Source: Bedellia somnulentella (lineage: Eukaryota > Arthropoda > Insecta > Lepidoptera > Bedelliidae). From it: 64,000 nt of DNA. The position numbers and the translations under genes are program-made. Below the pieces are notes generated by a model. That model was not told the DNA's origin. It worked only from the letters and a program-made list of their open reading frames with translations, and did no database searches. This document shows positions 31,687 to 43,241 of this stretch, one piece after another (within the stretch, counting starts at the first letter, position 1; each line of letters begins with the position of its first letter). The stretch spans positions 17,702,873 through 17,766,872 of the forward strand of contig OY755173.1 of the NCBI GenBank assembly GCA_963576735.1. Reading direction: 5' to 3'.

Positions 31687-32831
31687 TTACATACATACAT
31701 ACATATACTCACGGCTATAAATCCCTAGAAAGGGTAGCCAGAGCTAAGGAATTCGAAAATTCCTCAGCCACTTTTGGAAAATTGAGTGGGGAAAAGATGG
31801 TAAAATAAAGGTTGTTGGTGATGGCCCAATTAACAAAAACGTCGTATAAGACATTATTTGTACGACATAAAGTTGAATAGCAGTCCTATAACAGTAATTA
31901 GATGATTACTACGTCCTATAGACGTAGTTAATTTAACTATTTAGTCGTGCGACGAATATGTTATATTAAACTAGTCATAGCAACGTCGGCAAGACTAAAC
32001 GATATAACGTTTTATTTAAGTTTCAGCTAATACGTTTGTACGACCACGCAATAGTCATACTAACGTTACAGTCGAAGTAACGTTTCCAACTGACAAAATT
32101 TGGTGCTTGGCAAACCATTATATGACATTTATATAATGCAGTAGTTGTATACAGGTTTTAACATTGACGTTTATAAAACGGTCACTAGTATGTCATACAG
32201 CAGTCAATTTAAGACACTTAAATGACTTGGTTGTTTGATTACAACTCAAATATAACTTTTATATTACATTATGTCCATTTAATGTCATGCCCTGACTTTG
32301 TAGTCACATTGGAGTTAAGTTTTGACCTTAAAACGCCTTGGCCGCCATATTTACGTAACGTTTGATGCGAAAATGATATCGAATTATTCATGGAGAAAAC
32401 TTAAACATAGTGGAGCTTTCAAAAAAAAAGTATCTCGACATTACGAATTATTAAAAAGTACAAGGCTACCTTGGTATTAACCACAAATAATGTTAAAGAA
32501 GAAAAGGGTACAACGCAAGAGCAACAAATGGTTCAGTACTAATTTAGTTTATTAAGTATTAAAATATCGCTAAATATTTTTTACGATATCGAATTTTCTT
32601 TATATCAGTAAATGTTTTATTGATTGATAAATTTTAATAGTAATGTTAAAATGGTTTTATTTAATACATGTGATATTTTATTTAATTTTGTTAGCAGTTG
32701 AACAGTTGAATTTGTTAAAAGTGTTCCTAATGCGGCCACCATAAAATATATGGTAAACTTTTCATCAGTCATCTTTGTTTTGGTATTGATTAAAATTATT
32801 ATTTTTTAAAATGTAATGTTTTTAATTTCTC

Positions 32832-33061
32832 GCCGTGTAGCGTCGGCTTAGAATAGCACTATCCCGTTTCTGCACGTAAGAGGTGACTAACGGTATTGGG
32901 GCTTTTAAGGGATTATTGGTCGATGCGGACCCATCACCAACAACCTTTACTTAACCATCTTTTCCCCACTCAATTTTCCAGGAGCGCCTGAGGATTTTCT
33001 AATTCCTTAGCTCTGGATACCCCTTCTAGGGATTTGTGGCCGTGAGTATATGTATGTATAT
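32832..33061 (+). mobile_element. SINE-A copy, type I, nested in the 2.7-kb element
   Basis: GCCGTGTAGCGTCGGCTTAG to the TATG tail, with two small deletions. The order of events is SINE-A, then the 2.7-kb element, then a second SINE-A. Confidence 0.88.
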
Positions 33062-33680
33062 TTTCAGAAGACTATCTTAGTGATCATTGTCTTCTCACTG
33101 TCCAGTAAAAAGAAATGAATAATATAATCTTGGATACAGATAATGAAAAAGACAATACCTTTCAGGAGGATTTGAAATATTGGACTCTTGACTCTAAAAT
33201 TTCTCATCATGCACTCAAAAGTTTATACATATGTGTGATATGAATGACATCATTAAATCGGAATCTACGTATTTTGTAGAGAATGTCAAATGTTAAATTG
33301 TTGGCATTCCTTATATTGAATATGTATATTTTGTTCCTCTCGTCCATACTTTGTTAAGGATTTATTCAAAATAAATTAAATATAATTACTGATATTAAGT
33401 ATTTTAATTACCATGTGAAATCATGAATAGAAAATTGTATGCTTATTGAAACAATAATTAGAATATGACACAAATATTCAACCATATTTCAAATAGAAGT
33501 TACTTATAAATTTTTCTTTACTTTTGCTAAGAATGGGTTTTACCTGAAATAAATTTAAAGATAATTAATTTAGGTTAATGTTGACACATTAAAAAAACTA
33601 TTATAAAAATACATTTACATACCTTTTACATTTGGCGATTTATCTAATTTTAATTAACGAATATTGTTATAGTATGAAAA

Positions 33681-33755
33681 TGCAGAAAAACTAAGACTGG
33701 ATGTGGAGGTTCCCGGCTTTCAGACCTCCACATCAGGTCTTACTTTTCTTCTGCG
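33681..33755. repeat. Imperfect 31-bp hairpin
   Basis: Left arm 33681-33710 and right arm 33724-33755 pair with one bulge and three mismatches around a 13-base loop. The inner GATGTGGAGGT/ACCTCCACATC is perfect. It could be an old MITE, a microRNA-like hairpin or chance. Confidence 0.6.
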
Positions 33756-34661
33756 TATCTGTACTGCAACGCTATTTGTTATATGTATAAAAAAATAATT
33801 CAATGTTATAAGGAACCCTAATAGCTAGCTTTAATGGCGTATTGCATGGTCTTCAAATAACCTTAAAAAGACTTTGTGTCTTTAAAACGTCATAAAGAGG
33901 TAAGTATGCAACCAAAGCAATATGTCTGACATTTTTAAAAATAATTTTATTTTTGGTAATAAAAATATGATGTTTTAAACACAAAACTAAGAAGGGGCAT
34001 GAAAATATGAATTGTATTTACATAGGTATATTATCGTAAAACTTAAATTCCCAGTCGAACTAAACGGTATTAAAGACAAATATTGTAAGCAAAATATGAA
34101 AGTCACATAATACTCTAATTTCTTTTCCCTTACTTCCTTGTAATTATTTATCTTGCACTTAAATCTCCAAATAAAAACAACAATTAACAAGAAATATTAA
34201 GCAGCCTTTCAGGGGTTGTTACTAGACTCATATAAAACGTTTTAATAATTCAAAAACATCTGTACGACCGCAATATAACCAAACAGGTGGTTGTAAAGTT
34301 ACGGTGCAACTACTGCGCGATGAAAGTGGTAATTCATAAACGTTCACACGACTTTTAAATGACGTTAACGGAGTCATCTTCTGACTTTTGTATGACCATT
34401 ATACAACATTGAAGGTCGTATAATTGGGGCCCTTTTCGCGTTTAGTAAACGTTATTATAACATTAGTGTGACATAGCTTTTACGAATAGTGGTAACAAAA
34501 TAACGTTAACATAACTATTGAACGACTTTAAATTGTTAATTGGGGGGTCTCCAACCGCATCGCCCAAAAATACCTTAAAAGCCCCAATACCGTTAGACGC
34601 CTCTTACGTACACTTATCGGTAGAAACGGGGTAGTGCTATTCTAAGCCGACACTACACGGC

Positions 34662-35819
34662 ATTCTTCGATTTAAATAGTTTTAAATATCTTTTTAAGAC
34701 TTAGAATCATGATTAGGATGTTTCAAAAGCGAGAATTGAATATCATGGCAATCATATTCACAAACGAAAATAGAAACAAGATGTAAAATGAAAGTATTCT
34801 TCAACTTTTGGTAAAAACCTAAAGTTTTTATAGAACTTAAACCGAAACCTTTAGCGTTTGAGTAACACAATACCGCGTCCCTCGAGCACTTACCAACAAA
34901 AAAGGATCTGAAAATAAAATAAAACTTTTCCAAAGTAAACTAACAAGTGTCGAGAAATCGGCGGACAAAAATATGGTATGGTGAAATGAGATATTCAAAT
35001 AGTATCGGAGTTACGAACGACATTAGGGAAATCGGTCCCGGGAGGAGACGACATGCTTCCGATGAGGTGTTGCCACACTAACAAGACACTTTATCCGCAC
35101 ATGTTGCTGAGTCCAATAAAATGTTTCTCAATTCTGATCCGGTGCTGTATTTCAATGGATTTTTAGTCATTCTGTTTGTTGGCTAACCAATTTTGACATT
35201 TACGATACCTATTCAAAAGTAAAAGTAAAAGACATTTATTTGGCACAATTTACATAAGTGACAAAAAAAATATACAACACATAGTAAAAACATATAAGAA
35301 CGAATATATATTCACTTTATAAACACGCGTTTTTTTAGGTAATGGTTGTTAAAGTTTTGGTTCAGTGCTTCTTAGGTTTTCTGACAAAACGTAGATAATT
35401 TGGCTATATCGGTACAAAGATGCAGCACAAATATTAAGTATCAAAACCATGGGTTAAATTTGCGAATTCCTTCACAACAATCTTGGTAAAACAAAGAAGC
35501 TTGCAACCCTAGTCCCACGCGCTCAGCCAAACGAGGAGCGAAACACGTCAATTCCTATCGAACATTCACTGAAACGTTGTTGACATTCGAGTGACTGTAA
35601 CTTTGTTATGGAACTACTGCGTGCTGTGACTATACCTCCGCCACACTATTAAGTAACCATTAGTACTAACATGGATACAAATTTTAGAAATTCAAACTTA
35701 CACGTTAAGTTATCCAAAAAAAAACTGATCTTTAAAAGATGCATGTTTTTAGTAGTGCTTTACAATAGTGTCTTTTAAGAGAACAAACTTTATGAAATCA
35801 TTTTACAATTTATTTTAAC
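34662..35819. other. Non-coding stretch
   Basis: About 1.16 kb with no gene or shared repeat that I can recognise. Confidence 0.4.
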
Positions 35820-35944
35820 ACTAGTGGATCGGCCCAGCTTCGCACAGGTAGCGTAGTTTTATTTATATCTGAGGTTTCTGCAATCACTGCTCAAGCTTTA
35901 TGAAATTTAGCGCCTTGATAACAACTTACAGCATTAATTGCAAT

Positions 35945-36050
35945 TACAGCAAGGAAAGAAAAATTCCGAGACAGGCGGGATTCGAACCCGCGACCTCGGG
36001 TATACGCCCCCGTCGCTCTTGCCAATTGAGCTACCGTGTCAATGGCTGCC
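35945..36050 (-). mobile_element. SINE-C copy inside Helitron
   Basis: Minus strand: GGTAGCTCAATTGGCAAGAG (A box) and GTCGCGGGTTCGAATCCC (B box), then TTTTTCTTTCCTTG. Closest to a tRNA of any sequence in the window, but it has an extra base in the D-arm region and a retroelement tail. Confidence 0.72.
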
Positions 36051-36269
36051 AGCGCGAAATTCTTCTATCCTTTATTTCTTTTACACGTTTTAGTAGTGTT
36101 TGCGTTTCCTATCTCCGATTTTTTTTACTAATTTGGAAGACCACTTGTATCGCACTGTGCGACGGAAGCTTAGAAAACGGAGTAATTTCTCCCGTTTTCC
36201 CAAAATTTCCCAAATTTCCCCTTCACTACTCTGCTGAAAAGTATACTGTAACCTAAAAGATAAGATAAT

Positions 36270-36503
36270 AAACGGTGAGGGAAAACATCGTGAGGAAACC
36301 CACATGGCTGAGTTGTACTTAGTCATGTGACAGTGTATTCGTACAAAACGGCGATAGGCCTGCCCCCTATCACGTGAGTACACTGTCAATGCAAAACGTG
36401 GGTACTCTGAACACCAGGTGACAAAGTCACGTGATGTTCAGAAGTATTAGTACCTCTGCCAACCCCTTCGGGGATATTCGGCGTGAACGTTTATGTTTAT
36501 ATG
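36270..36503 (+). mobile_element. SINE-B, 5'-truncated, in the LINE-C tail
   Basis: Starts at AACGGTGAGGGAAAACATCG and ends CCCCTTCGGGG, GGCGTGAACG, TTTATG. Flanked by the 15-bp repeat TAAAAGATAAGATAA at 36254-36268 and 36504-36518. Confidence 0.9.
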
Positions 36504-36781
36504 TAAAAGATAAGATAAAAGATTAAAAATATTTATTTCGAAATAAAAAGAATTGTTCCCTATTTTTTGAACGTCACAAACTTACGTATAAGTTAAATCT
36601 TACTCTATTGACTCTACTTCGGATCCGGAAGGTGTATTGTTGCAAGAAGAACCCGTAAGAAACTCAGCAACACACATCTTTTCTTAGTCATATTACAATA
36701 TAGTGTATGTCTGGAAATATCCTGAATAGAGCCCTGGTGACACCAGGCAGTTTCATCTATCATATAATCATTTGAACTGTA

Positions 36782-38342
36782 CTAAGCTTTTAAATGAAGA
36801 CTGAGTTTTATAATAACTTTGAATTTCTTTTCTGTTAGACTGAAAATGTCATCAGGTATTTTATTATAAAATTTTACACATAACCCCATAAAAGATGTAT
36901 TTATTTTTGACAATCTGTACTTTTGAATTGAAATTTTATTATTATCTCTGAGACTTCTAGTATTTCTATCACAGTTTTTGGAAAATGCTTTCAATTTTTT
37001 CCATGAATATAATGACATGGCAGTGTCATTATATTTATGGTTTTAAACAATTCTCTAAGGGAATCTCGTGAACCTAAATTATAAATAGCTCTTATTGCTC
37101 TTTTCTGTAGAATAAATATGGACCCAATATCAGCAGCTCTGCCCCAGAGTGAAATGCCATAAGACATGATGCTATGAAAATAACTATAGTACGTATAATA
37201 AACGAGGGGTCTGTACATCAGTTAAATGTCTTATTTTTCTAACGGCATAGGCAGCACTGCTTAGCTTGCCAGCTAGCGCGCTAATGTGGGGTGCCCATTG
37301 GAGCTTTGAGTCCAGATGTATCCCTAAAAAAACTGCGCGATCCGTAAATGCTAATTTTTCATTATTTAATGCAATTCCATTATCAACACTTTTAATATTT
37401 AGTTATGCAAATTTAATAAATTTTGTTTTTTTGGTATTTAGTACAAGACTATTTGAAGCAAACCATGTTTGAATTTGGTAAACTGCATTATTTACATCAT
37501 CAATATTTTCCGAATTCCTTTAAAAATTTAAAGATGTATCATCAGCAAATAATACTTTTTCAGACCTTTTCTCGACCATGAACGGCAAATCATTAACATA
37601 TACTAGAAACAAAAATGGGCCTAATATAGATCTCTGTGGAACACCTATTTTTACATGAGTTCCAGATGATTTTATTTTATCGATTTGCACTTTTTGTATT
37701 CGATCTGAGAAGTAGGAATTTTTTAATTTAAGTGTGTCACCTTCGATGCCATAATGTCCCAATTTTATGAATAAAATATTATGATCTGCACAATCAAACG
37801 CTTTTGTAAGATCGCAGAACAAACCGATGGCATCATTTTTAAGTTTGCGTGAAACAAAAATATGTTTAATTAGGGCAACGCCTGCATCAGTGGTAGAGCG
37901 GCCTTTCGTGAAACCAAATTGTTTAGGGTGAAACAAATTGTTGGTATTTATTGAAGAAGCGGACAGCTTATAACTGATTAAGTTTATATATTTTTCAACT
38001 TTGAAAGCAGCTACTCCTTTTTTTAACTATTATTTTTAGGTCTGGTGCCTTATGTGGAAAGCTTACAAAAATACCACTGTGATCAGATTTTAGTTTAATA
38101 ATAACAGATTTACTTATTAATTCAGTTATTGTAAATACATTATCTAAACATGTTTTGGTTCTAGTAGGTTCCAAGAATAAATTTTCTAAATTAAACGATT
38201 GGAATAAACTCGTCAATCGTGTTTTCTGAGTACTTTCTTTTAAGAGATCTATATTGAAGTCTCCGCAAATAATTAATTGTTTTTTACTCTTGAAAATTTT
38301 AGTTAATACATCTTCCATTAAGTACACTTTCAAATTTTTCAT
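36782..38342 (-). pseudogene. LINE-C endonuclease/RT remnants
   Basis: Three open pieces in order on the minus strand. At 38342-37995: endonuclease end, with CGDFNIDLL and KSDHSGIF. At 37936-37520: reverse transcriptase, with FGFTKGRSTTDA, CDLTKAFDCADH, GVPQRSILGP (usual Gly is Arg) and FADD. At 37218-36782: C-terminal part, with KRAIRAIYNLGSRDSLRELF and a later FYNKIPDD. The piece linking endonuclease to RT is deleted near 37940-37995, and frames shift near 37500 and 37010. The element once copied itself by target-primed reverse transcription; this copy cannot. Confidence 0.82.
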
Positions 38343-38865
38343 AATTTTAACTATAGGGGGCTCGATATACGCTTACTATAAAGTAGTTTATTAACTCTAT
38401 GCAGAATATCTCCACGACTTGGTCAACGCTTAGTTTTACAATATCCTCACGATTTTTACATTTAATACATTTTTTTAAAAATATAGCGGAGCCACCACAG
38501 ACTTTAGAATTGCGGCAGTAGCTACTAGCTAAATAGTAATTTTGAAAACCAAATATGAGCTCGCAATTCTTAAGCTAGTATTCTGAGACACAGAAACAAT
38601 CAATTTTATATCTTTCTAAAAACAATTCAATTCAACCTGTCCAGGAGTATGAAGAGTAATTGTACCAAATTTCGTTAAAATCCGTCGAGTAGTTTTTGTT
38701 TCTATAAGGAACATACACACCGACAGACAGACAGACAAAAAATTTTACTGATTGCATTTTTGGCATCAGTATCGATCCCTAATCACCCCCTGATAGTTAT
38801 TTTTAAAATGTGTTTCATGTAAAATATTGTATTATAAGTATAGATAGATGAATGCAGAAACATGG

Positions 38866-39058
38866 CTTTAAATCACTAGGAGAAATTATCAATTCTCAGT
38901 CACTTTTAGAAGTTGAGCGGAAAAATATAAATGTTGTTTGTCCTATTTCCAACATGTCACCAATAGGACATATCTCCAACGGCATCGCCCAAATATCACA
39001 CAAACAGCCGCAATATCCTATGTCACTTCTTTCAAATACGCACGGGCAGAAAAGCCAA
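38866..39058 (-). mobile_element. SINE-A copy, degenerate
   Basis: TCAGTCACTTTTAGAAGTTG, TCTCCAACGGCATCGCCC and ACGCACGGGCAGAAA follow the SINE-A minus-strand order. Confidence 0.65.
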
Positions 39059-39137
39059 CATATACACTTGAATTATAAAAAGAACAATTAAACATTTAAA
39101 TAAACAACACAAACACTATTTGTAACAGAGGTTGTGT

Positions 39138-39220
39138 TAATAAATAAAGAATAAATAAAGGAAAGAAAAATTTCGACACATTCGAAATTTTTCTTTCCTT
39201 TATTTATTCTTTATTTATTA
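39138..39220. repeat. Perfect 39-bp palindrome in a SINE-C-related repeat
   Basis: Arms 39138-39176 and 39182-39220 are exact inverses around the loop CACAT. The left arm is the AT-rich SINE-C flank ending AAAGAAAAATTTCGA. The expected tRNA head is missing and replaced by the inverted arm, then AATAATCCCCACATGAGG. Confidence 0.95.
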
Positions 39221-39239
39221 GTAATAATAATAATCCCCA

Positions 39240-39549
39240 CATGAGGTTTTCATGAACAAAAAGATTTAAATTAGAGGTTGTGTTCTTTCCGATTACGCTA
39301 CCAGAGTTGTTTGTGTACTATGGCTTAATTCAATACAGAAAATAGCATCTTTTGAAAAGAAATTGAAGAGAAATATATCAAAATGCTTGACTTAAACTTC
39401 TCTTAGTTTCTAGGAACGGTTTCCTCATGAAAATGTATTGTATTGTAATTGCATCGAAGCGATGCGGAAAGAAAACTTACAAAAATTTTCTGTACTGTAA
39501 CTTTATTTTCTAATGCAAAATTAATTCCATTTGTTATTGATTAAACATA
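39240..39549. other. No recognisable feature
   Basis: About 300 bp. Starts with the CACATGAGGTTTTCATG flank shared with 62560. Otherwise nothing recognised. Confidence 0.4.
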
Positions 39550-39562
39550 TATTCTGAATTCA

Positions 39563-39731
39563 TAACATAATATAAACGTTCACGCCGTTTTATCCCCGAA
39601 GGGGTTGGCAGAGGTACCAATACTCCTGAACTCACATGGCAAGCGCCATCTAGTTTCCAGAGAAGGTACCCACGTTTTGCTTAGACAGTGTACTCACGTG
39701 ATAGGGGGCAGGCCTATCGCCGTTTTTTTAT
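39563..39731 (-). mobile_element. SINE-B 3' half
   Basis: CATAACATAATATAAACG through CCCCGAAGGGG to GGCCTATCGCCG. Flanked by the 13-bp duplication TATTCTGAATTCA (39550-39562 and 39732-39744). Confidence 0.92.
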
Positions 39732-39744
39732 TATTCTGAATTCA

Positions 39745-40138
39745 ATTTCGTAATAAAAACTATAGTCCGTTCAAATTAGGTAAAAACCAAAAGTGAGTAA
39801 AATCTATTAAACTAGAGTAGGTATAATTTACGGTACTGGGTTTTAGAGTTTCGAAATTCCTGATCAGTCCGGTTTAATGAAAAAAACGAGGTTGTAAAAC
39901 CGAAAAATAATTATAATAATTGCGTTACTTAAGTGTCCTTAAGTATGTAGTAAAATTGAATATGAAAAAACTGTGTTTGTATTATATACTAAAATATTAT
40001 TTTTGTAGTAAACATATTTATTTTAAAATATATATGCTTAATAAACTAATGACAGCGATAAAACATAAAAAAAGTCTATTTCTAAATAATTTTCATTAAT
40101 TCTGTTGAGTTTTTAGGTCTTTAGATAAATTATTTACT
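39745..40138. other. No recognisable feature
   Basis: About 390 bp, nothing recognised. Confidence 0.4.
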
Positions 40139-40241
40139 TCGATCCCCGCTGAGAGCAGCATTTAAATGATAAGCATAAATGATTGTTTCTTAGTCTTGGA
40201 TGTTATTTATATGTGTATTATATAATATTAAATTTATCAAA
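40139..40241 (+). mobile_element. Partial tRNA head and linker upstream of SINE-A
   Basis: CGATCCCCGCTGAGAGCAGC is the end of a tRNA-like head. The next ~90 bp match the inverse of 46660-46755. It runs straight into the SINE-A at 40242 in both places. Confidence 0.8.
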
Positions 40242-40497
40242 GCTGTGTAGTGTCGGCTTAGAATAGCACTACCCCATTTCTTCCGGTGGGTGTACGTAAA
40301 AGGCGACTAACGGTATTGGGGCTTTTTAAGGCATTTTTGGGCGATGCGGTTGGAGACCCATCACCAACAACCTTTATTTTACAATCTTTTCCCTACGCAA
40401 CTTCCAAAAGTGGCTGTGGAATTTTTAGTTCCTCAGCTCTGGCTACCCCTTCTAGGGATTTGTAGCCGTGAGAATATGTATGTATGTATGTATGTAC
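40242..40497 (+). mobile_element. SINE-A copy, type I
   Basis: Complete from GCTGTGTAGTGTCGGC to (TATG)4. Forms a composite with the tRNA-headed segment before it. Confidence 0.92.
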
Positions 40498-41734
40498 TTT
40501 CGCTTATTAAAACATTTTTACAAAACGAATATTTTGTATATTTCAATATTACATCAAATGTTCACTTATAGACAGCCATTAGTTGAAACTTAGGAAGGTT
40601 GCAATAAATTTGGCATAAGTAGCATATACGTCATAGTGTAACTTTGTTAAAATATAACTAGGACACTAACACAAACAACTAATCAAAATACAGGCATCAA
40701 TGCTTGTATGATACATCGTATATTTAAGAGTTGTAGTTGATTCAATAAGACCATGATCTAAGATACGCTTACCAAGGGGCAAAAATACTCCTAAAGAAGG
40801 ATGGACACAAATGTATGGCACCTGGTCCCAGCACCAATCAGGATGAGTGATACGTCGTTGGAAAGGTTATTTTTTGTAAAATAAAAATAACTAAAGCGCT
40901 TGTCCTCAATTGCTGTGGTTTTTGAGAAAAAATACTTTAAAAGTTCTCTTTTAAAAGACTGTTCGTCTAGTTTGTTTCATGTTTTTAATACATTTTCGGT
41001 TTAATTATGACAATTTATTGCAAACTCTGACAGTTTTTACAATTTCGCTTCAGCATTGAGATTTTTTAAGTATAACACAATTACTAAGTTTCACCGGAAA
41101 CATGAATTATCATAATTTCACATAATTAACGAAATCAAGATTTTCAAAAAACTGTACATCAAAATCGGCAGCTCTAACAAGATTGCTCCCATAGTCTTTT
41201 TTACTCCGCTAACAGGGCTTTAGAATGATATATGATTCAACTTGATTGAGAGACATTTAACATGGGGACCAAAATGCCCATCCTCCTTTATAAATCAATA
41301 GAATTTTATCAAATTCTTTACGTTCGATACATCTAAGTTCCAACTTTGTGATGGAACCCAACAAGCTACTAAAAGTATTTTAAGACAAGATCTTTTAATA
41401 ACGAATAACTTTAACTTAAATGCTTCGAATATTTCTCAATTGACCAGAAACCACAAAATTCAATTTGTGAAATAGATACTGTAAACTTTAGGTCGAAAAG
41501 TTATGAACATTAATTGATACAAAAGCTTGAGGCTCGAAGTTTCGGTAATGGCAGTTGGCATAACTTTGTAGGTACTTTTATTTTGACGTTTGAAATGTAT
41601 ATTTATGATGGGGGGCACAAGAGATTAATTTGCCATTTACATCTCGTTTAATTATTTTCTTTATTATATTTACAAGGCATTCATTGTACTCGATCGATGC
41701 ATTAATAATATACAGTAACATTTTTTTCACAAAA
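40498..41734. other. Non-coding stretch
   Basis: About 1.24 kb with no gene or shared repeat that I can recognise. Confidence 0.4.
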
Positions 41735-42056
41735 CTTAAATTTAATGCCGTATATCCCCGAAGGGTCGGGCAGACATACTTATTCTTCTGAACACCACGT
41801 GAAATGGTCGCCTGGTGTCCAAAGTACCCATGTTTTGCTTGGACAGTGTTCTCACGTTATAGGGGGCAGGCATATCGCAGGTTTGTACGAATATACGAGT
41901 ACTGTCATTGGACTATGCAAAACTTAGCGATAAGGGTTTCCTCACGATGTTTTCCCTCACCGTTAAAAACCATGATAATCTTACCACACATATGACTTTA
42001 GAAAAGATAAAATGGTGTAGGCCCGACCCGGATTTCGAACCCACGCCTGTCTGCAT
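41735..42056 (-). mobile_element. SINE-B, second subtype, diverged
   Basis: GCCGTATATCCCCGAAGGG, CACGTGAAATGGTCGCCTGG, TATAGGGGGCAGGC and a tRNA-like head with GATTTCGAACCCACGCC. Confidence 0.85.
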
Positions 42057-42295
42057 GATCACTAAGATATAATTGTTTTATTTTTTAATATTTTGGCTCA
42101 TATTATTTAAATAAAGGCTCATTACGCCATATTTTGAACAATAATAATCGTATTTTGAGTTCACGATTAAAACTACTGACTGCTGGTACAAGAATGGAGT
42201 GTGATGATAGTGCACACGGCTCCTTAACATTCCATACCCACCTAATTTGTTAGTGTGTTTGAAATATCAAAATATAATAATAATATAAAATTTTT

Positions 42296-42544
42296 GCCGT
42301 GTAGTGTAGGTTTAGAATAGCACTACCACATTTCTTCCGGTGGGTGTACGTAAGAGGCGAATAACGGTATGGGGCTATTAAGGGATTTTTGGGCGATGCG
42401 GTTGGAGACCCATCACCAACAACCTTTATTTTTACTATCTTTTCCCCACTCAAATTTCCAAAAGTGGCTGAGGAATTTCTAATTCTTTAGCTCTGGCTAC
42501 CCCTTCCTGGGATTTATATCCGTGAGTATATGTATGTATGTATG
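42296..42544 (+). mobile_element. SINE-A copy, type I
   Basis: Complete. Head GCCGTGTAGTGTAGGTTTAG. Confidence 0.9.
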
Positions 42545-42690
42545 TTATGTATGGGTAGGGATTTAGGCGCTTCCATTAATCATGGAATTAACCTTGCTTT
42601 ATTAAACCTAGTACTGTACCGACTAACGCTTGATCAATACAGGCCGCAGATTTTGCTCTGTTTTGATTCACGAGGCTAAACTTCATACGT

Positions 42691-42878
42691 ACTTACATAT
42701 ACTCACGGCCATAAATCCCAAAAAGGGGCAGCCAGAGCTTTAGAGTTAGAAACTCTTCAGCCATATTTGGAAGTTGATAGGCAAGATGGTAGAAAAAAAG
42801 TATTGTTGGTGATAGGTCTCCAAACGCATCGCAAAAAAGCCACTTAAAAAAGCCCCAAACCCTTAATCACTTTGGTAA
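42691..42878 (-). mobile_element. SINE-A copy, type IV, 5' end lost
   Basis: TATACTCACGGCCATAAATC, TTGATAGGCAAGATGGTAG and CAAACGCATCGC. Decays after CCCTTAATCAC. Confidence 0.82.
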
Positions 42879-43241
42879 AAATAACATCAGCAAAAGAAAT
42901 GAAAGACAGATGTTAAAAAACTATAATGGTTCTCGGCTTAAGAGGGAGGCAAAAAGTTTGCTAATTTGCACTTAGTCAGTGAGGGGAATTATGGCCAAAA
43001 TATCCTATTTAATCTAGGCTGTAGTAGCCCTTCGTTTGTACATATATATAATTTAATATTGAGTTCATAATTAACAGTCTAGAATTAATTATTTATCTAG
43101 TCGTACTTTCATTATGTAACATCAAAAGCGACTGCAAATTACAGTGCGTTAAATTAGACGGCTGGTACCGCAAAACACGGCAGGCTGGGCAGCTGCGCCC
43201 TGAATGTTGTATTTTAAACATTATGTATGTATGTTATGTAT
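42879..43241. other. No recognisable feature
   Basis: About 360 bp, nothing recognised. Confidence 0.4.

Larger units (their letters stand above)
31834..34542. mobile_element. 2.7-kb TIR element of unrecognised family
   Basis: Left end CCCAATTAACAA; the right end inverted is the same 12 bases. Beyond that the ends share only scattered words. The flanks are GATGG and GGGTCT where the intact SINE has GATGGGTCT, so the duplication is GG, or GGG if one base is shared. For several hundred bases inside each end there are many ACGTC, AACGTT, GTACGAC and TACGAC words, like subterminal binding sites. No frame longer than 70 codons is seen, so this copy is non-autonomous. It holds its own SINE-A (32832-33061). 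I do not recognise the terminus. The short duplication and ends do not fit piggyBac, mariner or PIF/Harbinger. Confidence 0.78.
31687..34661 (-). mobile_element. SINE-A copy, type I, split by a 2.7-kb element
   Basis: The 3' half (31687-31833, ending GTTGTTGGTGATGG) and the 5' half (34543-34661, starting GTCTCCAACCGCATCGCCC) together make one type I copy. The intervening 2.7 kb is a foreign insertion. Confidence 0.88.
36254..38634 (-). mobile_element. LINE-C, CR1/Jockey-like, internally deleted
   Basis: Its tail is rich in AAAGATAAGAT on the plus strand. Endonuclease lies near 38000-38340, RT near 37520-37940 and the C-terminal region near 36780-37215, all minus strand. The bases AACCT occur on both outer edges as a possible short target duplication. 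The 2442-2749 fragment is a second copy of its 3' end. Confidence 0.8.
35821..38844 (-). mobile_element. Helitron Hel-1 split by a LINE
   Basis: The 3' end is CTAG at 35821 (complement of T before it). The 5' end is TCTATACTTA on the minus strand at 38844. The two halves (35821-36253 and about 38635-38844) join at the point where the intact sister at 56374-57355 reads GTATACAAAAACCTGCCC. A LINE-C with an internal SINE-B sits between. A SINE-C lies in the 3' half near 35945-36045. Confidence 0.82.

Noticed and set aside
35973..36043. tRNA gene
   Set aside because: Very tRNA-like, but has an extra D-arm base and SINE-C flanks inside a Helitron.
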